NCBI RefSeq assembly: GCF_006438725.1
Contig: NZ_RCZD01000003.1
Coordinates: 186,001 to 250,000 of the forward strand
Direction of reading: 5' to 3'
DNA: 64,000 bases
From: Ewingella americana
GTDB lineage: Bacteria; Pseudomonadota; Gammaproteobacteria; Enterobacterales; Enterobacteriaceae
Shown here: positions 43,484 to 52,046 of the stretch, in pieces
How positions within the stretch are numbered: the first letter of the stretch is position 1
Layout: each line of letters begins with the position of its first letter
The notes under the pieces: model-generated
Told to the model about the DNA's origin: nothing
The model's database searches: none
The model's input: the letters and a program-made list of their open reading frames with translations, nothing else
Translations under genes and position numbers: made by a program

Positions 43484-43559
43484 TGGTGGGCCGTGCTGGA
43501 TTCGAACCAGCGACCAATTGATTAAAAGTCAACTGCTCTACCAACTGAGCTAACGGCCC
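43484..43559 (-). tRNA. lysV: tRNA-Lys (anticodon UUU)
   Basis: 76 bases including encoded CCA. The sequence begins GGGCCGTTAGCTCAGTTGG, the anticodon loop reads CTTTTAA, and the T arm GGTTCGAATCC is intact. Last gene of the Val-Val-Val-Lys operon, as with valUXY-lysV in E. coli. Confidence 0.97.
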
Positions 43560-43566
43560 GCAGAAG

Positions 43567-43642
43567 TGGTGGGCGATGACGGGTTCGAACCGCCGACCCC
43601 CTCCGTGTAAAGGAGATGCTCTACCAACTGAGCTAATCGCCC
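43567..43642 (-). tRNA. tRNA-Val (anticodon UAC), copy nearest tRNA-Lys
   Basis: 76 bases with encoded CCA. Begins GGGCGATTAGCTCAGTTGG; anticodon loop TTTACAC; T arm GGTTCGAACCC. Identical to the other two copies. Confidence 0.97.
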
Positions 43643-43684
43643 ACTTCTGGGTACTCCACAACGTAAGAGAAATTTACTGAGAAT

Positions 43685-43760
43685 TGGTGGGCGATGACGG
43701 GTTCGAACCGCCGACCCCCTCCGTGTAAAGGAGATGCTCTACCAACTGAGCTAATCGCCC
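43685..43760 (-). tRNA. tRNA-Val (anticodon UAC), middle copy
   Basis: Same 76-base sequence as its neighbours, separated from them by 42 and 48 bases of unrelated spacer. Confidence 0.97.
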
Positions 43761-43808
43761 AATTCTCATTTCTTCTTACTTATCACAACGCGTTCACTCT
43801 AAAAAGAG

Positions 43809-43884
43809 TGGTGGGCGATGACGGGTTCGAACCGCCGACCCCCTCCGTGTAAAGGAGATGCTCTACCAACTGAGCTAATCGCCC
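43809..43884 (-). tRNA. tRNA-Val (anticodon UAC), promoter-proximal copy
   Basis: Same 76-base sequence; first gene of the tRNA operon, directly downstream of the promoter at 43902-43929. Confidence 0.97.
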
Positions 43885-43901
43885 CGTCGTGATGGAGTCG
43901 C

Positions 43902-43929
43902 ATTATAGGGATACTTAAACTTACGTCAA
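43902..43929 (-). promoter_or_regulatory. promoter of the Val/Lys tRNA operon
   Basis: On the minus strand TTGACG, a 16-bp spacer, TATAAT and then GCGACTCC. The GC-rich discriminator after the -10 is typical of stable-RNA promoters under stringent control. The promoter is divergent from gltX. Confidence 0.85.
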
Positions 43930-44146
43930 CGATTTTTAAAAACAAAAAACACTGTTCGACGCAAAATTAGACAAGCTGACCGATTTCTCGCCCGCGTAGT
44001 TGATTCTTTACGCATTCATCGAATGAATACCCATTGCCAGCTCCCTATCGGCGTTGAGGATTCAGGGCAGAGTGGTAGAATGTCAGCCACTTTTTGTTAA
44101 TTGATAGCAACGTTTTCTGCGTTGCACTATTAAGGCTGCATTCCAG

Positions 44147-45565
44147 ATGAAAATCAAAACCCGTTTTGCCCCAAGCCCAACCGGCTATCTGCACGTCGGT
44201 GGCGCCCGTACCGCGCTGTACTCCTGGCTCTTCGCCCGTAATCTTGGCGGTGAGTTTGTGTTGCGTATTGAAGACACCGATCTCGAACGCTCCACGCAGG
44301 CGGCTATCGACGCGATTATGGACGGCATGAACTGGTTGAATCTGGATTGGGACGAAGGCCCGTATTTCCAGACCAAACGCTTTGATCGTTATAATGGTGT
44401 GATCGATCAGATGCTGGAAAATGGTACTGCGTATAAATGCTACTGCTCTAAAGAGCGTCTGGAAGCACTGCGCGAACAACAAATGGCCAATAATGACAAG
44501 CCTCGTTATGACGGCCACTGCCGCGACAGCCACGAACATCACGCTGCTGATGAACCATGCGTCGTGCGTTTTCGTAACCCGCAGGAAGGTTCCGTTATCT
44601 TTGATGACCAAATCCGTGGTCCGATCGAATTCAGCAACGATGAGCTGGATGATCTGATCATCCGCCGCACTGACGGTTCTCCTACTTATAATTTTTGCGT
44701 CGTGGTCGATGACTGGGATATGGAAATTACTCACGTTATTCGTGGCGAAGACCATATCAACAACACCCCGCGCCAGATCAACATCCTGAAAGCGCTGGGT
44801 GCACCCGTGCCGGTTTATGCTCACGTTTCAATGATTCTGGGTGATGACGGTAAAAAACTGTCCAAACGTCACGGTGCGGTCGGCGTAATGCAATATCGCG
44901 ACGATGGCTATCTGCCGGAAGCGTTGCTGAACTATCTGGTGCGTCTGGGCTGGTCCCATGGCGACCAGGAAATTTTCAGCCGCGACGAAATGAAAGCCCT
45001 GTTCTCACTGGAGAACGTCAGCAAGTCTGCCAGTGCGTTCAACACTGAAAAACTGCAATGGCTGAACCATCACTACATCAATTCGATGGATCCACATTAC
45101 GTCGCCACGCACCTGCTGTGGCACGTTGAGCAACAGGGTATCGAAACCCGCAACGGGCCGCAGCTGTTTGAAATCGTGACGTTGCTTGGCGAGCGCTGCA
45201 AAACGCTGAAAGAAATGGCCGAGTCCTGCCGTTACTTCTACGAAGATTTCACTGAGTTTGATGCCGATGCGGCGAAGAAACACCTGCGTCCGGTGGCACG
45301 TCAGCCGCTGGAAGCTGTTCGTACAAAACTGGCTGCTATCACTGACTGGACGGCTGAGAACATTCACCATGCCATTCAGGGCACGGCGGATGAGCTGGAA
45401 GTCGGGATGGGTAAAGTCGGTATGCCACTGCGCGTTGCAGTGACCGGCGCGGGTCAGTCTCCGGGTGTGGATGTTACCGTTCATGCGATCGGTCAGAGCC
45501 GTGTACTTGCCCGCATCGATATGGCGTTAGCTTTTATTGCTGAGCGCGAAACGCAGCAGCAATAG
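44147..45565 (+). CDS. gltX: glutamyl-tRNA synthetase
   Basis: Class I synthetase that charges tRNA-Glu, 472 residues. The HIGH-type motif is [14 protein letters not shown] and the KMSKS-type motif is KKLSKRHGA. Zinc ligands are in [11 protein letters not shown] and YDGHCRD. Start ATG 44147. Neighbour to the valine/lysine tRNA operon and tRNA-Ala genes, as in E. coli. A terminator follows. Confidence 0.98.
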   Translation: MKIKTRFAPSPTGYLHVGGARTALYSWLFARNLGGEFVLRIEDTDLERSTQAAIDAIMDGMNWLNLDWDEGPYFQTKRFDRYNGVIDQMLENGTAYKCYCSKERLEALREQQMANNDKPRYDGHCRDSHEHHAADEPCVVRFRNPQEGSVIFDDQIRGPIEFSNDELDDLIIRRTDGSPTYNFCVVVDDWDMEITHVIRGEDHINNTPRQINILKALGAPVPVYAHVSMILGDDGKKLSKRHGAVGVMQYRDDGYLPEALLNYLVRLGWSHGDQEIFSRDEMKALFSLENVSKSASAFNTEKLQWLNHHYINSMDPHYVATHLLWHVEQQGIETRNGPQLFEIVTLLGERCKTLKEMAESCRYFYEDFTEFDADAAKKHLRPVARQPLEAVRTKLAAITDWTAENIHHAIQGTADELEVGMGKVGMPLRVAVTGAGQSPGVDVTVHAIGQSRVLARIDMALAFIAERETQQQ

Positions 45566-45585
45566 TCGTTCTTCACGTAAGCGAT

Positions 45586-45619
45586 AAAAAAGCCAGCCGG
45601 TTTCCCGCGCTGGCTTTTT
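45586..45619. terminator. bidirectional terminator after gltX
   Basis: AAAAAGCCAGC, an 11-base loop, GCTGGCTTTTT, between gltX and the convergent channel gene. Confidence 0.85.
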
Positions 45620-45645
45620 ATTACCTGAAATTCAAGCTATTAACG

Positions 45646-46431
45646 CTATTCGCTGACCGGTGCCGCCACCGTCGGGCGGTAAGCCAGGAAGTACATCAGA
45701 CCGACAAAGCCTGCACCGCCAACTGCGTTACCGAGGAATACGGCCACGAAGTTAGGGAAGTACTGTGACCAGCTCAGCGCACCAGCGAAAATCGCGGCAG
45801 GAATGATGAACATATTCGCTACCACGTGCTGGAAGCCAATAGCTACAAACGCCATCACCGGGAACCACATACCGATCACTTTCCCACCCATCTCTTTACT
45901 GGCGAAGGCCAGCCAGATAGCCAGACACACCAGCCAGTTGCAGCCGATACCGGAAATGAATGCCTGAGTGAAGTCAGCATTGATCTTCGCGGTGGCGGTT
46001 GCCACCGTTTTAGCCAGGAATGCGCCCTCGGTCAGGCCGAGAACGTGGCCGAAGAAATAGGCGACGGCCAGGCTGCCAATCAGATTAGCCAGCGTGACCC
46101 AGAACCAGTTACGCAGCACGGACAACAGGCTTATCTGACGTGCAAACCAGGCAATAGGTAAGGTCATCATATTTCCGGTCAGCAGTTCTCCCCCTGCTAA
46201 TACCGTCAAAATGATCCCTACCGGGAAGACCGCTGCGCCCAGTAAATTACTGAACGAACCCCAGGATGCAGGCAATGTCCCTATCACGTGCAAATCCAGC
46301 AGGAAACCGGTGGCGATGAAAGCGCCCGCCAGGAATCCTAAAATTAACAAATTCAATATAGTTGCACGGCTTTTATTAACTCCGGCCGTTACAGCGATTG
46401 ATGCGATTTCTTTAGGTGAATACAAGGACAT
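45646..46431 (-). CDS. formate/nitrite transporter family (FNT) channel
   Basis: A 261-residue membrane protein with six helices, FocA/NirC/FdhC fold. The central histidine of the family is in GFQHVVANMFIIPAAIFAG, and the CNWLVCLAIWLAFASKE signature is clear. The substrate may be formate, nitrite or a similar small anion; the N-terminus is short, unlike FocA. No formate lyase or nitrite reductase gene is near, so I give no symbol. It lies between gltX and the alanine tRNA genes; E. coli has no such gene there. ATG 46431. Confidence 0.9.
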   Translation of the reverse strand: MSLYSPKEIASIAVTAGVNKSRATILNLLILGFLAGAFIATGFLLDLHVIGTLPASWGSFSNLLGAAVFPVGIILTVLAGGELLTGNMMTLPIAWFARQISLLSVLRNWFWVTLANLIGSLAVAYFFGHVLGLTEGAFLAKTVATATAKINADFTQAFISGIGCNWLVCLAIWLAFASKEMGGKVIGMWFPVMAFVAIGFQHVVANMFIIPAAIFAGALSWSQYFPNFVAVFLGNAVGGAGFVGLMYFLAYRPTVAAPVSE

Positions 46432-46720
46432 GGGATGGCTCTAAAGTGGATGGATATGATTATTGCGCGGGCAGTCTAGACGCAGAATTATCCGAAAACA
46501 AGCCGATCTTCATAGCTTGCTAACATTTCATTAATCATTAAGTCACACATGTTAATAAAATGCGTAATGAGATCATCAGGCTGGCAAAAAGGCCGCTGAT
46601 CGGAAGATTAAAATACGACGTTTCCCACTACACATTTACCGTATGGCGGGAGAAATTCCTCAATGCTGTGGCCGGGTTGGCGGCTTTTTCATCGCTTGGC
46701 CGCATAAACAGATTTAGCCG
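46432..46720. other. intergenic stretch before the tRNA-Ala promoter
   Basis: About 290 bp between the FNT gene start and the tRNA-Ala promoter. It is partly AT-rich around 46520-46560 and would contain the FNT promoter. I see no clear FNR box, ORF or RNA gene. Confidence 0.4.
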
Positions 46721-46749
46721 TTGACAGGGTAGGCGGGGTTTCATATTAT
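46721..46749 (+). promoter_or_regulatory. promoter of the tRNA-Ala operon
   Basis: TTGACA (46721-46726), a 17-bp spacer, TATTAT (46744-46749), followed by the GC-rich GCGCCCC discriminator typical of stringently controlled stable-RNA genes. Confidence 0.88.
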
Positions 46750-46784
46750 GCGCCCCGTTCACCGGTTTTTAACTGGTTTGAATT

Positions 46785-46860
<76 letters not shown>

Positions 46861-46935
46861 ACTTCCTTCCCAGGACAAGTTGGTTGTTTCCTTCCAGAGG
46901 AAACAGAAAGAAGTAAAATGTGAACTACCTCGTGT

Positions 46936-47011
<76 letters not shown>

Positions 47012-47017
47012 AAATTA

Positions 47018-47045
47018 AAAAAACCGGCCTCTGGCCGGTTTTTTG
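47018..47045 (+). terminator. terminator of the tRNA-Ala operon
   Basis: AAAACCGGCC-TCT-GGCCGGTTTTTTG after copy 2. Confidence 0.92.
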
Positions 47046-47060
47046 CTTTCTGGCGGTTAC

Positions 47061-47137
47061 CCTTCTACCTTCTACCTTCTACCTTCTACCTTCTACCTTC
47101 TACCTTCTACCTTCTACCTTCTACCTTCTACCTTCTG
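47061..47137. repeat. CCTTCTA heptanucleotide array
   Basis: Ten perfect CCTTCTA units (47061-47130) and one CCTTCTG. It is between two terminators, so likely untranscribed or in the tail of nupC. Copy number is expected to vary between strains. Confidence 0.95.
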
Positions 47138-47172
47138 CCTGATGCACTCATTGCTGCGCCAAATTGCAGACA

Positions 47173-47197
47173 TAAAAAAAGGCGCCGAAGCGCCTTT
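47173..47197 (-). terminator. nupC terminator
   Basis: On the minus strand AGGCGC-TTCG-GCGCCTTTTTTT, a hairpin with the stable UUCG loop. Confidence 0.88.
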
Positions 47198-47232
47198 CTC
47201 TCAAAACCTTACTACTTCACGTTTATTGCCAC

Positions 47233-48420
47233 TTACGCCAGAACCAGACCCGCGATAGAAGCAGACAGTACGCTCACCAACGTTGAGCCGTACAGCAGTT
47301 TCAGGCCGAAGCGTGAAACCACGTTGCCCTGATGTTCGTTCAGGCCCTTGATAGCCCCTGCAACGATACCAATCGACGAGAAGTTGGCGAAAGAGACCAG
47401 GAACACCGACAGGATACCCACGCCGCGTGGTGACAAATCTGCCGCCACTTTTTGCAAGTCCAGCATCGCAACGAATTCGTTGGATACCAGTTTGGTGGCC
47501 ATAATACTGCCCACTTGCAGCGCTTCGTGGCTTGGTACGCCCATCATCCATGCAAATGGATAGAAGACATAACCCAGCACGCCCTGGAAGCTGATACCGA
47601 ATATAACGTTGAACAACGCATTCAGGCAGGAAATCAGCGCGATGAAACCAATCAACATGGCTGCAACGATGATAGCCACTTTGAAGCCCGCCAGGATGTA
47701 TTCACCCAGCATTTCAAAGAAACTCTGACCCTGATGGGTATTGCCGATCTGCAAATCTTCTTCTGAATCAACTTTATATGGGTTGATCAGTGACAGTACG
47801 ATAAAGGTACTGAACATGTTGAGGACCAGAGCGGCAACCACAAAGCGTGGCTCAAGCATGGTCATGTAAGCACCGACAATCGACATAGAAACTGTCGACA
47901 TTGCCGTCGCTGCCATGGTGTACATACGTTTTTCTGACATTTTGCCCAGAATATCTTTATACGCGATAAAGTTTTCTGACTGGCCAAGGATCAGTGAACT
48001 GATGGCGTTGAAGGATTCCAGTTTCCCCATACCATTTATTTTTGACAGCACCGTACCGATGGCACGGATAACAATCGGCAGAATGCGAATGTGCTGCAAA
48101 ATACCAATCAGTGCAGAAATAAACACGATTGGGCACAACACTTTCAGGAAGAAGAACGCTAATCCTTTATCGCTCATGCCTCCAAATACGAAGCCGGTCC
48201 CTTCTGCGGCGAATCCTAATAATTTTTCAAACAAGTCCGAGAAGCCTTTCACAAAACCTAATCCCACAGAGGAGTTTAGGAAGAAATAGGCTAACAGAAC
48301 TTCGATGACCAACAGCTGAACGATGAAGCGCAAACGGATATTTTTACGATCACGGCTCACCAGTAACGCAAGTAAAGCGACAACGGCCAACGCTAATACA
48401 AAGTGCAGTATTCGGGACAT
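47233..48420 (-). CDS. nupC: nucleoside permease NupC
   Basis: Proton-driven concentrative nucleoside transporter of the inner membrane, 395 residues (E. coli 400). Family segments [24 protein letters not shown], shown here at residues about 147-170, and [11 protein letters not shown] and [18 protein letters not shown] are intact. About ten membrane helices. Divergent from mntH, as in E. coli. In the upstream region TTGCAA at 48497-48502 and ATTGCAAC at 48524-48531 resemble CytR half-sites. Confidence 0.96.
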   Translation of the reverse strand: MSRILHFVLALAVVALLALLVSRDRKNIRLRFIVQLLVIEVLLAYFFLNSSVGLGFVKGFSDLFEKLLGFAAEGTGFVFGGMSDKGLAFFFLKVLCPIVFISALIGILQHIRILPIVIRAIGTVLSKINGMGKLESFNAISSLILGQSENFIAYKDILGKMSEKRMYTMAATAMSTVSMSIVGAYMTMLEPRFVVAALVLNMFSTFIVLSLINPYKVDSEEDLQIGNTHQGQSFFEMLGEYILAGFKVAIIVAAMLIGFIALISCLNALFNVIFGISFQGVLGYVFYPFAWMMGVPSHEALQVGSIMATKLVSNEFVAMLDLQKVAADLSPRGVGILSVFLVSFANFSSIGIVAGAIKGLNEHQGNVVSRFGLKLLYGSTLVSVLSASIAGLVLA

Positions 48421-48828
48421 GGGTGCTCCAAATTTGAGGCAGGCTATATTTCGACGGTCATTCTATGTAACGCGTACATTTAAAACGTGAAGTGGCTTGC
48501 AAATATAGAAATTACAGACATCAATTGCAACATTTCTGAGCGCATGACACAAAAGATCAAGATGTTAAGAAAAATAAGCATAAGTGGAAATGTTGTGCTA
48601 GCTTTATTATCTGCCGTAGTGCGTTCTGAATCTGGCTAATTGTCTGTTTTTTGGAAATGTCTGTTTCCATAAAGTGCGCCGCTGGATAGCCGGGTTGACC
48701 TCTTTTGCAGCATGACAGTTGCGCCTCCTGCCTATTAGAGAAATCACTGAGATCAATCCAAATGCACTTGATAATCATTATCAACTAGATATGATTGCCG
48801 TCAGCGCAACAAAAGTAAGGTTACTGAT
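48421..48828. promoter_or_regulatory. nupC/mntH divergent control region
   Basis: 408 bp without a gene. It contains the CytR-like half-sites near nupC and a Fur box near mntH. A block at 48640-48740 has no feature I recognise. Confidence 0.5.
48770..48782. promoter_or_regulatory. Fur box upstream of mntH
   Basis: GATAAT-C-ATTATC, a perfect 6-1-6 Fur motif, 47-59 bases before the mntH start. E. coli mntH is repressed by Fur and MntR; I could not find a clear MntR palindrome. Confidence 0.75.
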
Positions 48829-50061
48829 ATGCACAACAGCCGTGCGGAGTCTTCCGGCCGCGCATCCCGCAAGATAAAGCTCTCATTGATGGGACCGGCT
48901 TTTATTGCTGCCATCGGATATATCGATCCGGGTAACTTCGCCACTAACATTCAGGCCGGTGCCTCTTATGGCTACCAGTTGTTGTGGGTGGTGGTCTGGG
49001 CGAACATCATGGCGATGTTAATCCAGCTGCTTTCTGCCAAATTGGGCATTGCAACCAGCAAAAACCTCGCCGAACACATCCGCGACCGCTTTCCACGTCC
49101 CGCCGTCTGGGCCTATTGGGTTCAGGCTGAAATCATCGCCATGGCGACCGATCTGGCTGAGTTCATCGGTGCGGCGATAGGCTTCAAACTCCTGTTAGGC
49201 GTCTCGCTGTTACAGGGCGCAGTCCTTACCGGGATTGCCACTTTCATTATTCTCGCGCTACAAAAACGTGGGCAAAAACCGTTGGAACTGGTGATCGCCG
49301 GTTTACTGCTATTTGTCGCGGCGGCGTATATCGTTGAACTGTTCTTCTCACAGCCCAGTATGGCGGCATTAGGAAAAGGGATGCTGATCCCCAGCCTGCC
49401 ATCAAGCGATGCGGTCTACCTTGCCGCGGGTGTTCTGGGGGCGACCATCATGCCGCACGTGATTTATCTGCACTCATCGCTGACCCAACGGGGAGGGAAA
49501 GCGTCGAAAGAGCAGCGCTACTCCGCCACCAAGCTTGATGTCGGTATTGCCATGACCATCGCCGGTTTCGTTAATCTTGCGATGATGGCCACCGCCGCTG
49601 CTGCGTTCCACTTCAGCGGCCACAGCGGTATCAGTGAGCTCGACCAGGCCTACCTCACGTTGCAACCTTTACTTGGTAATGCTGCTGCTACCACTTTTGG
49701 CTTGAGCCTGGTGGCTGCCGGGTTGTCATCTACTGTCGTAGGAACGCTGGCTGGTCAGGTAGTGATGCAGGGCTTTGTGAAGTTCTACATTCCGATATGG
49801 GTGCGCCGCGTTGTGACCATGATGCCTTCTTTTATCGTGATTCTGATGGGGCTGGACGCCACGCGTATTTTGGTCATGAGCCAGGTGCTGCTGAGTTTTG
49901 GGATCGCACTGGCATTATTGCCACTGCTGGCTTTTACCGGAAATCGTGAACTGATGGGCGAGATGGTGAACACAAAAACTGTGCAGTGGGCAGGGCGATT
50001 TATCGTATTGATTGTGGTCAGCCTGAACCTTTATCTACTGGTCGGAATGCTCATCAAGTAG
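48829..50061 (+). CDS. mntH: Nramp manganese/iron transporter MntH
   Basis: Proton-coupled manganese (and iron) importer, 410 residues. The metal-binding DPGN motif is in [16 protein letters not shown] and the helix-6 motif in [14 protein letters not shown]. About eleven helices. ATG 48829 with AAGG upstream. The Fur box and the location next to nupC agree with E. coli. Confidence 0.97.
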   Translation: MHNSRAESSGRASRKIKLSLMGPAFIAAIGYIDPGNFATNIQAGASYGYQLLWVVVWANIMAMLIQLLSAKLGIATSKNLAEHIRDRFPRPAVWAYWVQAEIIAMATDLAEFIGAAIGFKLLLGVSLLQGAVLTGIATFIILALQKRGQKPLELVIAGLLLFVAAAYIVELFFSQPSMAALGKGMLIPSLPSSDAVYLAAGVLGATIMPHVIYLHSSLTQRGGKASKEQRYSATKLDVGIAMTIAGFVNLAMMATAAAAFHFSGHSGISELDQAYLTLQPLLGNAAATTFGLSLVAAGLSSTVVGTLAGQVVMQGFVKFYIPIWVRRVVTMMPSFIVILMGLDATRILVMSQVLLSFGIALALLPLLAFTGNRELMGEMVNTKTVQWAGRFIVLIVVSLNLYLLVGMLIK

Positions 50062-50083
50062 TCTGCTGGCCGTCTGAGGCAAA

Positions 50084-50118
50084 TAAAAAACGGGACAGCT
50101 CACGCTGCCCCGTTTTTT
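50084..50118. terminator. bidirectional terminator, mntH / ypeC
   Basis: AAAAAACGGGACAGC-TCAC-GCTGCCCCGTTTTTTAT, between convergent genes. Confidence 0.9.
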
Positions 50119-50136
50119 ATGTCTTAACTCTTTGGC

Positions 50137-50556
50137 TTAACGGCGGTGATCGCCATGACCGTCGTGACCATCACGTCCGCCGTGTCCGCGATCCGGGCCG
50201 CGCCCCCGATCGTCTCTGTGTCCGCGATGACCATGGTCATCGTACGGGCGGCCATAGTAGCGTGGTGGCGGGCGGTGACGGGAGCGGCCATCCCACCAGC
50301 CGCGATCGCGCCAGCGTCCGCCATCCCAGTAGTAACCGCGATGGCTACGCTCACCGTAATTGCGGCCACGGTGGTTGTTCCACCAACCGGCATCACGCCA
50401 GTCATAACCATCCCAGTAGTAACCACGACGGTCGCGGTCACCGATATTGATAGAAAGGCCCGGCGTATTGAGGCTAAAACTGCTGGCCTGTACAGCAGGT
50501 GCTGCGGCAGGGAGCAGAGCAAACAATAATGTTCCAATAATGAAAGGCTTTAACAT
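50137..50556 (-). CDS. ypeC: YpeC-like exported His/Gly/Arg-rich protein (DUF2502)
   Basis: A 139-residue secreted protein. The signal peptide is MLKPFIIGTLLFALLPAAAP ending near VQA-SSF. The DUF2502 motif follows: SINIGDRDRRGYYWDGYDW. The RGYYWDG-x-WRDxGWW unit occurs twice (about residues 44-59 and 73-89), and the last 45 residues are nearly all H, R, G and D, a likely metal-binding tail. E. coli YpeC (108 residues) is shorter and also next to mntH. Function unknown. Confidence 0.85.
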   Translation of the reverse strand: MLKPFIIGTLLFALLPAAAPAVQASSFSLNTPGLSINIGDRDRRGYYWDGYDWRDAGWWNNHRGRNYGERSHRGYYWDGGRWRDRGWWDGRSRHRPPPRYYGRPYDDHGHRGHRDDRGRGPDRGHGGRDGHDGHGDHRR

Positions 50557-50720
50557 GTTGCCTCCTGATTCCTTATAATTTCTGGTAACAGTTATAAGGC
50601 GAAGGCAACATCTATTCTATTGCCTGCAATCCTGTTTTGGATTTTTTACGCAGCTTAACGAAATACTTACACATATTTTTACAAACTATCCGCACTTCCT
50701 GCAGGTTTTAGGGTAATCGT

Positions 50721-51710
50721 TTACACCAAAATCGCGTTGATTTCCGCCAGCTCTTTTTCGCTGAAATGCCGGTTTGCGACCATGCCGACAGCGTCATCGA
50801 TCTGGCTGGTTTTGCTGGCGCCAATGAGCACGGATGTCACGCGATCGCCGCGCAGCACCCACGCCAGCGCCATCTGTGACAGCTTCTGTCCGCGCGCCTG
50901 GGCAATCGCATCCAACTGGCGAACTTTGCCGAGTTTTTCATCGGTCAGCTGGTCGCTGGTCAGGAATTTACTGCCGCTGGCTGCGCGGGAATCTTCAGGA
51001 ATACCTGCCAGATAACGGTCGGTCAGCACACCACCAGCCAGCGGGGAGAAGGCTATCGACCCCACGCCATTTTGCGTCAACGCATCGAGTAAATCCGCTT
51101 CAACCCAGCGTTCAAACATCGAGTATTTGGGTTGGTGGATCAGGCATGGGGTGCCGAGATTTTGCAGGATCTCAAACGCCTGTTTTGCGCGGTCTGCCGG
51201 GTAGTTTGACAGGCCGACATACAGCGCCTTGCCCTGGCGTACCATCAGATCCAGCGCGGCCATGGTCTCTTCCAGCGGCGTGTCCGGGTCTGGACGGTGA
51301 TGGTAGAAGATATCGACGTAGTCCAGCCCCATGCGTTTCAGGCTTTGGTTGAGGCTGGCGACCAGATACTTCTTCGAACCCCAGTCGCCGTAAGGGCCGT
51401 CCCACATGGTGTAACCGGCTTTCGAAGAGATGATCAGTTCATCGCGGTAAGGCAGTAAATCTTCCTGCAAAATGCGGCCAAAATGTTCTTCTGCCGAACC
51501 CGGAGGTGGGCCATAGTTATTGGCCAAATCGAAATGGGTAATGCCGTGATCGAATGCATGGCGAATCAAATTGCGGCCATTATCAAAGTGCGCATTGTCA
51601 CCAAAATTGTGCCACAGGCCGAGAGACACGGCAGGCAGTTTGAGACCACTGTGACCACAGCGGCGGTATTCCATTTTGTCGTAACGGGTAGGGCTGGCCT
51701 GGTAAACCAT
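50721..51710 (-). CDS. aldo/keto reductase, YghZ (L-glyceraldehyde 3-phosphate reductase)-like
   Basis: NADPH-dependent aldo/keto reductase of about 329 residues. The catalytic tetrad is visible: Asp in HFDLANNYGPPPGSAEEHFG, Tyr in the same NNYG, Lys in ISSKAGYTMW, and His in FYHHRPDPDTPLEE. ATG 51710 follows AAGGAC and gives MVYQASPTRYDKMEYRRCGH, aligned with E. coli YghZ (MVWLANPERYGQMQYRYCGK). The protein lacks about 15 residues at the C-terminus of YghZ, so it may be a paralogue. E. coli YghZ detoxifies methylglyoxal in vitro. Confidence 0.88.
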   Translation of the reverse strand: MVYQASPTRYDKMEYRRCGHSGLKLPAVSLGLWHNFGDNAHFDNGRNLIRHAFDHGITHFDLANNYGPPPGSAEEHFGRILQEDLLPYRDELIISSKAGYTMWDGPYGDWGSKKYLVASLNQSLKRMGLDYVDIFYHHRPDPDTPLEETMAALDLMVRQGKALYVGLSNYPADRAKQAFEILQNLGTPCLIHQPKYSMFERWVEADLLDALTQNGVGSIAFSPLAGGVLTDRYLAGIPEDSRAASGSKFLTSDQLTDEKLGKVRQLDAIAQARGQKLSQMALAWVLRGDRVTSVLIGASKTSQIDDAVGMVANRHFSEKELAEINAILV

Positions 51711-52046
51711 AAGAGTCCTTATTATTTTAATCAGCACGGCGTGCTGGTAGAGAACAGGGTAAAAAGATGTTTTAGTGTATGCGTTTTCACTGTTTTTTCC
51801 AGATATCTCGATCACAGCCCCCTCATAAAACAGCCGTTTAAAGACATCCTTTTCATGACCTAAAGGGATGGTTACACCGGTCTATTACCGTAACTGATAA
51901 GCCTGAAGGCATGCGCCATGACGGGGCAAGGATGTAATCCAGCCTTTCCAGGGTTTATTTTTCTAATAAATGTCCTAATTCACCTACTGCGTTAATACTT
52001 TGATAGTGTGATCGACTATATAAATCAAAAATTGCAGGGGATCATG
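51711..52046. promoter_or_regulatory. aldo/keto reductase / ipdC divergent region
   Basis: 336 bp without a gene. It contains the TyrR-like box (51933-51950) and AT-rich DNA (TTTATTTTTCTAATAAAT at 51954-51971) before ipdC. No other signal recognised. Confidence 0.4.
51933..51950 (+). promoter_or_regulatory. candidate TyrR box upstream of ipdC
   Basis: TGTAAT-N6-TTTCCA matches ten of the twelve conserved positions of TGTAAA-N6-TTTACA. It lies about 100 bases before the ipdC start. TyrR with aromatic amino acids activates ipdC in Enterobacter. Confidence 0.5.

Noticed and set aside
43130-43525. 131-residue plus-strand open frame ending WAVLDSNQRPID
   Set aside because: It runs through the 184-bp repeats and antisense to tRNA-Lys. 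The ending is a well-known false translation of tRNA-Lys DNA, so no protein is claimed.
44045-44824. 259-residue minus-strand frame opposite gltX
   Set aside because: It is a mirror frame of gltX codons; no family features and no ribosome site.
47061-47137. CCTTCTA array as CRISPR or telomere-like DNA
   Set aside because: It is a simple head-to-tail heptamer without spacers and lies inside the chromosome among housekeeping genes.
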